Shown: in pieces, positions 1-7,903 of the stretch
How positions within the stretch are numbered: position 1 is the first letter of the stretch
How the letters are laid out: each line of letters starts with the position of its first letter
NCBI RefSeq assembly: GCF_000721605.1
Contig: NZ_JOIZ01000005.1
Span: 310,001 to 374,000, forward strand
Direction of reading: 5' to 3'
From: Streptomyces sp. NRRL S-37
GTDB taxonomy: Bacteria > Actinomycetota > Actinomycetes > Streptomycetales > Streptomycetaceae
Length of the DNA stretch: 64,000 nt
Program-made: the position numbers and the translations under genes
Notes under the pieces: generated by a model
The model's input: only the letters and a program-made list of their open reading frames with translations
Told to the model about the DNA's origin: nothing
Databases searched by the model: none

Positions 1-461
1 ACGCCGGCCTCCTGGGCGGGCACGGCGTTCATGATCACGGAGGACGGGTAGACGGACCGGCCGCCGGGCGCGTACAGGCCCACGCGGTCGACCGGGACCC
101 ATTTCTCGGTGACCGTGCCGCCGGGCACGACCTGGGTGGTGTGCGTGGTGCGGCGCTGCGCGCGGTGGACGAGGCGGGCCCGGCGGATCGACTCCTCCAG
201 GGCGGCGCGCACGGCAGGGTCGAGCTCCTCCAGCGCGCGCTCCAGGGCGGCGGCCGGGACCCGTACCCGCTCCAGCTTCACGCCGTCGAACCGCTCGGCG
301 AAGTCGATCAGCGCCGCGTCGCCCCGATGATGCACGTCCTCGCAGATGGGCCGCACCTTCTCCAGGGCGGCCGCGACGTCGAAGTCGGCTCGGGGCAGCA
401 GGTCGCGCAGGGCGGGGCCCTCGGGGAGGGCGTCGCCGCGCAGATCGATTCGGGAGATCAC
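1..461 (-). CDS. hisD: Histidinol dehydrogenase, 5' part (gene runs off the window edge)
   Basis: Encodes the N-terminal ~153 residues of histidinol dehydrogenase, the NAD-dependent zinc enzyme that oxidises L-histidinol to L-histidine in two steps. The translated start ([15 protein letters not shown]) and the block [20 protein letters not shown] near residues 127-146 are characteristic of HisD; the latter lies in the nucleotide-binding part. I chose the GTG at 461; another in-frame GTG lies two codons upstream, and GAGAG in the leader could serve either. The catalytic Glu/His and zinc ligands lie beyond the window edge and cannot be checked. No his genes are visible downstream because the window ends. 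Confidence 0.95.
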   Translation of the reverse strand, partial: MISRIDLRGDALPEGPALRDLLPRADFDVAAALEKVRPICEDVHHRGDAALIDFAERFDGVKLERVRVPAAALERALEELDPAVRAALEESIRRARLVHRAQRRTTHTTQVVPGGTVTEKWVPVDRVGLYAPGGRSVYPSSVIMNAVPAQEAG

Positions 462-655
462 ATGCACAATTCTCTCAGACCCGCACGGTGGGCCGTCCGC
501 CCGTTCCAATGGCTGATACGTCACGCCCTCGGTGACGGTGCGCGCACATTTCCGAGATCCTCTTCACTTTCCGTGTTCAACACGTCACCGTACCGGGCAT
601 GAACGGTTGTACGAAGGGACGAACCGGCGAGTAGATGAGGAGGAGGGGGAGCTCC

Positions 656-2233
656 GTGACCGAGGGGGTGGGACCGGGCGGCGGTGAGCCGCCGGAGGAT
701 CTGACCGCCACGGAGGCCGGGATGTGGCAGGCCTTCCGCAACGGCAGCGTGTACGACCTGAGCAGCGGGGACACGACCGTCGACGATCCGCACGGAGGGC
801 ATCCGTGGGGTCCCGAGCGGACGGTCCGGGCGCGCGTCGTGTGCTGGCTGCTGCTGGACGGACCACCCGCCCTGGCCGGCCGGGTCTCGTCGCTGAAGCT
901 GGTCGGGGTACGGATCAGCGGCGTGCTGGACCTGGCGGGCGGCACGGTGGTGCCGTACCTGGAGATGCGGGCCTGCCGCTTCGAGCGGGACGTGCTGCTG
1001 CCGGAGGCCCGTTTCACGACCGTGCGGATGGTGGACTGCTCGATACCGCGCCTGGAGGCGGCCCGGCTGCACACCGAGGGCGATCTGCATCTGCCGCGCT
1101 GCCGGTTCACGGGCGGCATACGGCTCACCGACGCGCGGATCGGCACGGATCTGCTGCTCAACCAGGCGATCGTGCACCGGGACCGCAGCGGCCGCTCGAT
1201 AGCCGCCGACGGGATGAACGTGGGCCAGGACCTCCAGGCGGAGATGCTGGAGTCGCACGGCGAGCTGAGCCTGCGCAGCGCGACGATCGGCGTGTCGCTG
1301 AGCCTGCGCGGGGCCCGGCTGGTCAACCCGTACACCCGGCTCGCGCTGAACGCGCCGCAGCTGACCGTGGAGCGCTCGCTGTACCTGACCCCGGCGGGGG
1401 TGGGTGCCCAGGCGCGCAGCGGGATGACACCGGCGCGCGGGACGCGGATCCAGCGCTTCGAGTGCCAGGGCGGGGTGCGCCTGGACGACGGGCGGTTCGG
1501 GGACGCGGTCGACTTCGAGGGGGCCCGGTTCACCTTCACCGACGAGCAGGAGCTGTCGCTGCGCCGGGTGCAGACGCCGGAGCTGCGCTTCCTCGGGGAG
1601 CGGCCGGTGCGCGGCAGGGTCGTGCTGTCGGGGGCGAAGGTGGTCAACCTGATGGACAAGGCGGACAGCTGGCCCGGACCGGGCCGGCTGCACATGGGCG
1701 GCTTCACCTACGAGAACCTGGTGCCGCGCGGGCCGTTCCCGCTGGCGCTGCGGCTGCGCTGGGTGGACGCGGCGAGCGCCGAGTACAACCCGGAGCCGTA
1801 CGAGCGGCTGGCCGCCGTACTGCGGGAGGGCGGGGAGGACGAGGACGCCCGCGAGGTGCTGCTCGCCAAGCAGCGCCGGCGCCGCGAGAGCCTGCCGGTC
1901 GCGGCCAAGCTGTGGGGGTACGCGCAGGACTGGACGGTCGCCTACGGATACCGTCCGGGCCGGGCGGCGGTGTGGATGGCGGTCCTGTGGGCGGCCGGTT
2001 CGCTGGCCTTCGCGCGGGCCGACGCCCCGCCCCTGAAGAGCGGTGAGCACCCGGCGTGGAACCCGCCCCTGTTCACCCTGGACCTGCTGCTGCCGGTGAT
2101 CGACCTCGGCCAGGTCGGCTTCTGGCAGCTGCGCGGCGGCTGGCAGTGGCTGTCGGCCGCGTTCATCCTGCTGGGCTGGATCCTGGCGACGACGGTGGCG
2201 GCGGGGGCGACACGGACACTGCGCCGTACGTAG
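656..2233 (+). CDS. Beta-helix-like membrane-anchored protein (often labelled oxidoreductase)
   Basis: 525-residue protein of unknown function. From about residue 55 to 340 the sequence repeats a loose pattern of about 20 residues (short hydrophobic strand, Gly, then Leu-x-Leu with charged turns), resembling pentapeptide-type right-handed beta-helices. The C-terminal ~120 residues hold two probable membrane helices (around 435-457 and 487-510). Homologues in Streptomyces are commonly labelled membrane-associated oxidoreductase, but I see no cofactor-binding motif to support an enzymatic role. The start is the GTG at 656, placed 6 bases after a strong purine-rich ribosome site at 638-650; an ATG at 635 lies upstream of that site and is less likely. 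It is transcribed divergently from hisD. Confidence 0.8.
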   Translation: MTEGVGPGGGEPPEDLTATEAGMWQAFRNGSVYDLSSGDTTVDDPHGGHPWGPERTVRARVVCWLLLDGPPALAGRVSSLKLVGVRISGVLDLAGGTVVPYLEMRACRFERDVLLPEARFTTVRMVDCSIPRLEAARLHTEGDLHLPRCRFTGGIRLTDARIGTDLLLNQAIVHRDRSGRSIAADGMNVGQDLQAEMLESHGELSLRSATIGVSLSLRGARLVNPYTRLALNAPQLTVERSLYLTPAGVGAQARSGMTPARGTRIQRFECQGGVRLDDGRFGDAVDFEGARFTFTDEQELSLRRVQTPELRFLGERPVRGRVVLSGAKVVNLMDKADSWPGPGRLHMGGFTYENLVPRGPFPLALRLRWVDAASAEYNPEPYERLAAVLREGGEDEDAREVLLAKQRRRRESLPVAAKLWGYAQDWTVAYGYRPGRAAVWMAVLWAAGSLAFARADAPPLKSGEHPAWNPPLFTLDLLLPVIDLGQVGFWQLRGGWQWLSAAFILLGWILATTVAAGATRTLRRT

Positions 2234-2517
2234 CCGTACGCAGGGGTCCCCGCTGCCGCCGGTGACGCCGTCGGCACGTCCCGCCGCCGTTCGGCGAGGA
2301 GAGCGTTCCTCCCGACGTGGTGCCGGGGCGGGTGCCTGACGCGTGCCCGGCGCCCGTCCGACGGACTCGCCCCCGGCGTCCCACTGGTCACCGGGGGCGC
2401 GAAAGGCTCACACGAAAGGAAAAGCGCTCTGCTTTTTGCCGGGCCTTGACCGAGCCCCGTACAACCTTCCATGACTTCCGTGTCGCCTCTGGCGCGCCTG
2501 TGACCTGCGGTCTTTCA

Positions 2518-3513
2518 ATGGTCGACACCATGGCTCTGCTGCACGGGTTCACCCGTACATCCCGGGTGCGAGGAAAGACGACGGGCGCGACGTCCCCCGT
2601 CGCCGTCGTGCTGCCCGCCGACGACGAGGTGCTGCTCGACGCACCCGACGATCTGCTGGGCCCGGCGCTGGTCGGGGCCGCGGGCGGTGACCCCGCGCCC
2701 GTCGCCGAACTGCTCGCCGCCACCCGGCGCGGCGGCGCCTGGGAGCACCGCGACCGGTATGTGCGGCGGCTGGCCGCCTTCGCGCGTTCGCGCCCCGAGT
2801 GGCTGGACACCTGGCGCGCCCGCGACCCGCGCGACCCCGACGGGCTGCTGGTGGACGCCCAGCGGGCGGTGGACCGCGCCTGGGCCTCACCGGCCCGCGC
2901 CGAGCTGCTGCGCGAGGTGAGCCCGCTGATCACGGCTGCCGCCCGGGCGGACAACCGCGACCCGGTGCCCTGGCGGCTCGCCCTGGACCACGCCCGCGGC
3001 GCGCGCGCCGGGCACACCTACTTCGAGGAGCTGTGGGAGGCCGCGGTCCGGCGGGCCCCGCACCACCACGGCTGCCATGTGGCGGCCCTGCGCTACCTGG
3101 CGTCCTCCTGGCACGGTTCGCACCAGGAGTGCTTCACCTTCGCGGACCTGGCCGCGCAGGACGCGCCGGAGGACTCGCTCACGCAGGCGCTGCCGCTGCG
3201 GGCGGCGTTCGGCTACCTGACCGACCGCTGCGGTCCCGACGTGCCGCGCGCCCGGCTGGAAGCGGCGGCCGACCGCGCCGTCGCCCTGTCCGCCCGGCTG
3301 CCGGCGGGCCAGCCCTGGCCGGCCGAGCTGCGCAATCTGCTGACGTACGTCCTGGTCCGGCTGGAACGCCGGCGGGACGCCCTGGAGCAGTTGCGGCTGA
3401 CCGGCCCGTACGCCACGTCCTTCCCCTGGGACCGGGAGGCGGACGATCCCCTCGGCCGGTTCCTGGAGGTCCGTCAGAACGTGCGCGCGGCGGTCGCGTC
3501 CGGCTGTCCCTAG
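2518..3513 (+). CDS. Hypothetical helical protein (DUF4034-like)
   Basis: About 331 residues, not recognised with certainty. The C-terminal two thirds is Ala/Leu/Arg-rich and predicted helical; the segment with SSWHGSHQECFTFADLAA is reminiscent of DUF4034/TPR-like proteins, which carry a similar Trp-x-Gly-Ser-His motif. No signal peptide or membrane helix is seen. The start is uncertain: ATG 2518, ATG 2530 and GTG 2500 are all in frame and none has a good ribosome site, so the mRNA may be leaderless. A TTGACC at 2446-2451 could be a -35 element, but no convincing -10 follows. The 284 bases upstream hold no other gene that I can support. Confidence 0.7.
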   Translation: MVDTMALLHGFTRTSRVRGKTTGATSPVAVVLPADDEVLLDAPDDLLGPALVGAAGGDPAPVAELLAATRRGGAWEHRDRYVRRLAAFARSRPEWLDTWRARDPRDPDGLLVDAQRAVDRAWASPARAELLREVSPLITAAARADNRDPVPWRLALDHARGARAGHTYFEELWEAAVRRAPHHHGCHVAALRYLASSWHGSHQECFTFADLAAQDAPEDSLTQALPLRAAFGYLTDRCGPDVPRARLEAAADRAVALSARLPAGQPWPAELRNLLTYVLVRLERRRDALEQLRLTGPYATSFPWDREADDPLGRFLEVRQNVRAAVASGCP

Positions 3514-3605
3514 CCGGGATCCGGCTCCCCGGCGGCGGCCTCGGACCGGCCGAGGAGTGAACAGGGCGGCCGGCTCCGCTCCGGCGACCATTAGGCTCTT
3601 GACCC

Positions 3606-4346
3606 GTGACCACCGTCCGGCTCCCGCTCTTCCCCCTGAACACGGTGCTGTTCCCGGGGCTCGTGCTTCCGCTCAACGTCTTCGAGGAGCGCTATCGCGC
3701 CATGATGCGCGAGCTGCTGAAGACCCCGGAGGACGAGCCGCGCCGGTTCGCCGTCGTGGCGATCCGCGACGGGCACGAGGTGGCGCCGAGCGCGCCCGGC
3801 ATGCCCGATCCGACGGCCGTGCCCGCGCGCGGTCCGGCGGCGGGCTTCGGCACCGATCCGCTGCGCGCCTTCCACAAGGTGGCCTGTGTCGCGGACGCGG
3901 CGACGGTCCGGGAGCGGGCCGACGGCACCTTCGAGGTGCTGGCGACCGGTACGACCCGGGTGCGGCTGCTGTCCGTCGACGCCTCGGGGCCGTATCTGAC
4001 GGCCGAGACGGAGCCGCTGGCCGAGGATCCCGGCGACGAGGCGGGGGCGCTGGCCGAGGGGGTGCTGCGGTCCTTCCGCCAGTACCAGAAGCGGCTGGCG
4101 GGGGCGCGGGAGCGGTCGCTGACGACCGGCGCGGAGCTGCCGGACGAGCCGGGTGTCGTCTCCTACCTGGTCGCCGCCGCGATGATGCTGGACACGCCGA
4201 CGAAGCAGCGGCTGCTCCAGGCGCCGGACACCGCGTCCCGGCTCCGTGACGAGCTGAGGCTGCTGCGCGCGGAGACGGCCGTCATCCGTCATCTGCCGTC
4301 GCTGCCGGCCGCGGAGCTGACGCGCGGTCCGACGAGTCTCAACTGA
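3606..4346 (+). CDS. Lon N-terminal (LON substrate-binding) domain protein
   Basis: 246-residue stand-alone LON domain protein. The N-terminus VRLPLFPLNTVLFPGLVLPL followed by NVFEERYRAM is the hallmark of the substrate-recognition domain at the front of Lon proteases, but no AAA+ ATPase or Ser-Lys protease domain follows, so it is not a protease. Its role is unknown; binding of unfolded peptides or adaptor activity is inferred from the domain only. It starts at GTG 3606 with no ribosome site. A TAGGCT at 3592-3597 sits at the right distance to act as a -10 for a leaderless mRNA. It is followed after 30 bases by the ybaK-type gene, probably in one transcript. Confidence 0.88.
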   Translation: MTTVRLPLFPLNTVLFPGLVLPLNVFEERYRAMMRELLKTPEDEPRRFAVVAIRDGHEVAPSAPGMPDPTAVPARGPAAGFGTDPLRAFHKVACVADAATVRERADGTFEVLATGTTRVRLLSVDASGPYLTAETEPLAEDPGDEAGALAEGVLRSFRQYQKRLAGARERSLTTGAELPDEPGVVSYLVAAAMMLDTPTKQRLLQAPDTASRLRDELRLLRAETAVIRHLPSLPAAELTRGPTSLN

Positions 4347-4376
4347 CGTACGAAATCGACCGGGGTACAGGCGGGG

Positions 4377-4880
4377 ATGGCGAAGAAGTCCAAGAAGCAG
4401 CAGCAGCCGGGAGGCACGCCCGCGACGGTGGCGCTCACCGCGGCCGGGGTGCCGTTCACGGTGCACTCCTATGAGCACGACCCGGCCCACCCGTCGTACG
4501 GCGAGGAGGCGGCCGAGGCGATGGGGGTCTCGCCGGACCGGGTCTTCAAGACGCTGGTGGCGGACGTCGACGGCACGCTGACGGTGGCGGTGGTGCCGGT
4601 GGCGGGCCAACTGGACCTGAAGGCCCTCGCGTCGGCGGTGGGCGGCAAGCGGGCCACGATGGCCGACCCGGTCCTGGCGGAACGCACCACGGGCTACGTG
4701 CGGGGCGGTATCTCCCCGCTGGGCCAGCGCAAGAGACTCCCCACGGTCCTGGACGAGTCGGCCACCCGGCACGAAACGATCTGCGTCTCGGCGGGCCGCC
4801 GCGGCCTGGAGGTGGAACTCACCCCGACCGACCTGACCACCCTGACCTCGGCGTCCTTGGCCCCGATCAGCCGCGCATAG
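4377..4880 (+). CDS. ybaK: YbaK/EbsC-family Cys-tRNA(Pro) deacylase
   Basis: 167 residues, the usual size for a single-domain YbaK/ProX-type trans-editing protein, which hydrolyses mischarged aminoacyl-tRNA (Cys-tRNA(Pro) in YbaK). The sequence shows the conserved lysine in RVFKTLV, the central VAVVPVAGQLDLKALA block and the GGISPLGQRK loop. A short Lys/Gln-rich N-terminal tail precedes the fold. Starts at ATG 4377. Its last 14 bases overlap the 3' end of the convergent DUF2567 gene, an overlap created by the repeat element that forms the end of that gene. Confidence 0.9.
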   Translation: MAKKSKKQQQPGGTPATVALTAAGVPFTVHSYEHDPAHPSYGEEAAEAMGVSPDRVFKTLVADVDGTLTVAVVPVAGQLDLKALASAVGGKRATMADPVLAERTTGYVRGGISPLGQRKRLPTVLDESATRHETICVSAGRRGLEVELTPTDLTTLTSASLAPISRA

Positions 4881-5664
4881 CCCGCAGCCACGGACAGTCG
4901 TCCCGCCGCCCCGCCGCTTCCGCGGGCAGTCGTGCCTCCCCCAGTGCCTCAAGGGCCTGGGAGGTACCCCCAGGGCGGCACGGGTGGGCGATGGGGGTAC
5001 CTCCCGCTCGAGCGCAGTCAGCCGGCGGAAACTGCTCCGGATCCCGCGGGCCGAACAACCCCGTCAGCCCCAGATGCAACACCAGCGCCGCGAACGGCCA
5101 CGCCAGCAACGCCCCCTTCGCACTCAGCTTCAACGGCGCGTCGAACGTGACCCCCTTGCCGACACTCCGCGCGTGCGCGATCACGTCCTGCGCGGGACCG
5201 AGCCACACCCCCACCCGCCAGGCCAGCAACGACCCCAGCAGCCCGCCGACCGCCAGCGCCACAACCAACGGCACACCCCCGCGCCGCCGCATCAGGAACA
5301 CGGCCAGCGCGCTCACCGCCCCGAACCCCAGCGCGAGCAGCGAGAACGTCCCGTCCACCCCGATGCCCTGCTCGCCCTCGGAGTCCTTGAGGTACACGGC
5401 CCAGTTGTCGCCCGCCACGTCGCCCACCAGCGGCACGTGCGGCGCCAGCCACCACCACAGCACCCCGAGCAGCACCCCGCCGAGCGCCACCGCCACCACG
5501 GTCACGGCGGCCTCACGTATCTCCGCCTTCATCCCGGGGCCGTCCTGTTCGTCCCACCAGCCGTGCCGTGGATACGCGGCGTCGCCGGCCTTCCCGTACG
5601 GATACGAGGCGGCGGCCTGCTCATGGTCGTGCGGAGGCGGTGGTGGTGTCAGAGGTGCGCTCAC
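4867..5664 (-). CDS. DUF2567-type four-helix membrane protein with repeat-derived C-terminus
   Basis: 265-residue integral membrane protein of unknown function. After a Pro/His-rich cytoplasmic N-terminus it shows four membrane helices (about residues 50-70, 100-120, 126-147 and 185-205), with an extracytoplasmic loop between helices 1 and 2 that has the pattern of DUF2567 proteins. The start is GTG 5664, preceded by GGCAGG. The last ~50 residues (from about PADCARAGG onward) are encoded by a dispersed repeat element, so this tail is probably not native, and the stop now lies inside the 3' end of ybaK. It lies downstream of the ABC transporter pair on the same strand. Confidence 0.82.
   Translation of the reverse strand: MSAPLTPPPPPHDHEQAAASYPYGKAGDAAYPRHGWWDEQDGPGMKAEIREAAVTVVAVALGGVLLGVLWWWLAPHVPLVGDVAGDNWAVYLKDSEGEQGIGVDGTFSLLALGFGAVSALAVFLMRRRGGVPLVVALAVGGLLGSLLAWRVGVWLGPAQDVIAHARSVGKGVTFDAPLKLSAKGALLAWPFAALVLHLGLTGLFGPRDPEQFPPADCARAGGTPIAHPCRPGGTSQALEALGEARLPAEAAGRRDDCPWLRAMRG
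4892..5022. repeat. Dispersed repeat element, copy A
   Basis: This stretch aligns with the reverse complement of 53382-53516. Shared blocks in order are CCGCGGGCA, GTCGTGCCTCCCC, CAGTGCC followed by AGGGCCTGG, CCCCCAG, ACCTCCCGCT and CTCGAGCG. The core is 4920-5022; the 5' part (4892-4928) also matches the TCGTGCC-containing tandem unit found next to copy B. It lies in the 3' end of the DUF2567 gene. It has no transposase and looks like a non-autonomous or palindromic intergenic repeat. Confidence 0.75.
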
Positions 5665-5698
5665 CCTGCCATCGTGCCAGGCCCGGCTGTGCGGCGCG

Positions 5699-6520
5699 TC
5701 ACCGGACGGCCGCCCTGCGGTACGCCCAGGTCGCGACGGCCAGCGAGAGGACACCGACGACTCCGCACACCGCGAGGTCACCGAGCACCCGCGCCCAGTC
5801 GGGGTGCGGTCCGAAGGTCCGTGCGAAGGCCTCGACGCCGTACGTCGACGGCAGCAGGTCCCGGGCGAGGCGCACCGCCTCCGGCATCCGCTCCGCCGGC
5901 AGCACACCGAGCAGCAGCGCGGCCGACATGCCGAGCTGCCCCAGCAGCGTGGCCAGCTCCGCGCGGGGCGCGAGCAGCCCGAGCGCCGCGCCGAGTCCGG
6001 CGAGCGCGGCCCCGGCGAGCGGGATCACGGCGGCCAGCACCCACAGGTGTGCCAGCGGCAGCCCGAACAGCACGCATCCGAAGACGGCGGTCACCACGGT
6101 CCCCGGCACGGTGAACGAGGCGTACGCGCCCGCCGCGCCCAGCACCACCGCCGCCGGCGGCACCGGCAGGGTCGCGTAGTGGTCGAGCCCGCCGCTGGCC
6201 CGTAGCTGCCCGAAGTACTGGGCGAGCAGGTTCAGCGCGACGAAGGCGACGACCAGGACCGCCGAGCCGGCGACCACGGCCTGCGCCTCACCGCCGCCGT
6301 CCACGACGCCGCGCATCAGGATCATGATGCCGACCGACTGGAACGTCGCCACGAACAGCAGCGGTATCCGCGCGACCCGGGCCCGGGAGAGCTGCGCCCG
6401 GTACACGGCGGCCATCGACGGCCACAGCCGCGCGCGGGGGCCGAGTCCGGCCGGTCGCGGCGCGGCCTCCTCCACGGCCAGGGCGCCGCCCGGCACGACA
6501 TCGGCGGGTACGACACTCAC
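5699..6520 (-). CDS. ABC-2 type transporter permease
   Basis: About 273-residue permease with six predicted membrane helices (starting with IPLLFVATFQSVGIMILM), typical of ABC-2 export permeases that work with a separate ATPase. The ATPase gene lies immediately upstream, so the two probably form one exporter; the substrate is unknown. I chose GTG 6520, which has AAGGAG 11 bases upstream. A GTG at 6610 overlaps the ATPase stop codon (GTGA) and would add a 30-residue hydrophilic leader; translational coupling makes it a serious alternative. The protein ends 34 bases before the DUF2567 gene begins. Confidence 0.85.
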   Translation of the reverse strand: MSVVPADVVPGGALAVEEAAPRPAGLGPRARLWPSMAAVYRAQLSRARVARIPLLFVATFQSVGIMILMRGVVDGGGEAQAVVAGSAVLVVAFVALNLLAQYFGQLRASGGLDHYATLPVPPAAVVLGAAGAYASFTVPGTVVTAVFGCVLFGLPLAHLWVLAAVIPLAGAALAGLGAALGLLAPRAELATLLGQLGMSAALLLGVLPAERMPEAVRLARDLLPSTYGVEAFARTFGPHPDWARVLGDLAVCGVVGVLSLAVATWAYRRAAVR

Positions 6521-6606
6521 GTCGTGCTGCTCTCCTTCGGTCGGAGGTCCGCCCGGATCCGCTGCGGCGGTCGCCCTGTTCCGTACGGATGACGCGGCCC
6601 GTGTGC

Positions 6607-7626
6607 TCACGCCTTCACCAGTCCCTGTCGTACGGCGCCGCCCAGCGCCAGGTAGACGTCCTCCAGGCTGGGCGTGGCCAGCGTGAAGTCGTCCAGCGCG
6701 GCGAAGGCGGCCCCGCCGGTGACGGTGGCGACGACCGTACGGGCCTCCTCGGGCGCGAGCCGCAAGGTCCAGCGACGGCCCGACTCGACGGCCCGGTCCC
6801 GCAGCGCGGCGACCTCGGGCACGTGCAGGGGGGCCGCCTCGCGCCACACCAGGTCGACCCGGACCTCTCCGGCGACCCGCTCCTTGAGTCCGGCGGGGCT
6901 GTCACAGGCGATGACCCGGCCGCGGTCGAGCACGGCGACCCGGTCGAGGACGGTCTCGGCCTCGATCACGTTGTGGGTGACCAGCAGCACGGTGGTGCCG
7001 TGTCCGGCGCGGCGCCGGTCGACGGCGGACCACACGGCGCGCCGGGCCACCGGGTCCATGCCGGTGGTGGGTTCGTCCAGGACGAGCAGGGGCCGCTCCC
7101 CCACCAGCGCGGCGGCGAAGCAGGCCAGCCGGCGCTGGCCGCCGGAGAGTTTCTTCAGCGGGCGCCCGGCGATCGGGGTGAGCCCCAGTTCGTCCAGCAC
7201 GTCGTCCCGTTCGGCCCGTGCCCGCCGCGCGTCGAGCCCGCGCAGCCGGCCGGTGGTCTCGGCGGCGAGGGACACGGTCAGTTCGTCGAGGGCGCTGGAC
7301 TCCTGGCCGAGGTAGGCGAGGATGCGCGCGGCGCGCTCGGGGTGGCGCACGATGTCGTGGCCGAGGATCTCGACGCTGCCGCGGTCGGGCCGCATCAGCC
7401 CGGTGAGCTGGCGTACGAGGGTGGACTTGCCGGCGCCGTTCGGCCCGAGCAGGCCGAAGATCTCACCGCGCCGGATGTCGAGTCCCACGTCGTCGGTGGC
7501 CCGGACCTCGGGCGTGGCGGGGGCCCCGCGCCGGCCGCGCACCGCCGGATAGGTCTTGGTCAGCCCGCGCACCGCACACACGACATCACCGCCGTGCCGG
7601 GATCCCTGTGCCGCGCGCGTACTCAC
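6607..7626 (-). CDS. ABC transporter ATP-binding protein
   Basis: About 339-residue ATPase of a DrrA/CcmA-like exporter. It has an intact Walker A (LLGPNGAGKST), Q-loop region (AYLGQES), signature LSGGQRR, Walker B LLVLDEPTTGMDP and switch His (LVTHN), followed by the C-terminal ~90-residue domain usual in ABC-2 exporters. It hydrolyses ATP to drive the adjacent permease. The start is taken as GTG 7626, without a clear ribosome site; leaderless translation is possible. The region just upstream on its coding strand is strongly G-rich (7673-7705) and could fold into a G-quadruplex. Confidence 0.9.
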   Translation of the reverse strand: MSTRAAQGSRHGGDVVCAVRGLTKTYPAVRGRRGAPATPEVRATDDVGLDIRRGEIFGLLGPNGAGKSTLVRQLTGLMRPDRGSVEILGHDIVRHPERAARILAYLGQESSALDELTVSLAAETTGRLRGLDARRARAERDDVLDELGLTPIAGRPLKKLSGGQRRLACFAAALVGERPLLVLDEPTTGMDPVARRAVWSAVDRRRAGHGTTVLLVTHNVIEAETVLDRVAVLDRGRVIACDSPAGLKERVAGEVRVDLVWREAAPLHVPEVAALRDRAVESGRRWTLRLAPEEARTVVATVTGGAAFAALDDFTLATPSLEDVYLALGGAVRQGLVKA

Positions 7627-7672
7627 AAGGCACGAGCCTACGGGGTCCCGGACCCCGCCCCGCCCTCGGGTC

Positions 7673-7705
7673 ACCCCACCACCCACAAACCCACCCCAAC
7701 CACCC
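7673..7705 (-). other. Potential G-quadruplex upstream of the ABC ATPase gene
   Basis: On the minus strand five runs of three or four G (at 7705-7703, 7697-7694, 7692-7690, 7684-7682, 7676-7673) are separated by 1-5 bases, which meets the usual G3+N1-7 rule. It lies 47-79 bases before the presumed start codon, in the promoter or 5' leader of the exporter operon. Folding is a prediction only. Confidence 0.5.
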
Positions 7706-7805
7706 AACGCCCCGGAACAACAGCCACCCCCGGCCCACCGAGCCAGACCGTGGCCCGCCTTCCAGCCCACCGAGTCGGGTGGTGGGTGGGCACAGGCCGG
7801 GGGTC

Positions 7806-7850
7806 CAGGGGACGGGAGCCCCTGGCGGGGGCGCGGGGGCGGAGCCCCCG
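7806..7850. terminator. Cluster of GC hairpins after the NYN gene
   Basis: Two adjacent perfect hairpins: CAGGGG (7806-7811) with CCCCTG (7819-7824), and CGGGGGC (7834-7840) with GCCCCCG (7844-7850) around a GGA loop. Direct repeats of GCACGGGGGCA follow up to about 7900. Sitting just downstream of the minus-strand NYN gene, they may terminate its transcript; they also resemble common Streptomyces intergenic GC-hairpin repeats. Confidence 0.5.
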
Positions 7851-7903
7851 TACACGGGAGCACGGGGGCAGCCCCTCCGACACGGGGCACGGGGGCACCC
7901 CGT

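Noticed and set aside
2446..2475. Promoter for the hypothetical gene at 2518
   Set aside because: TTGACC is a good -35, but the sequence 16-18 bases downstream (CCATGA) is not an acceptable -10, so it was not listed as a feature.
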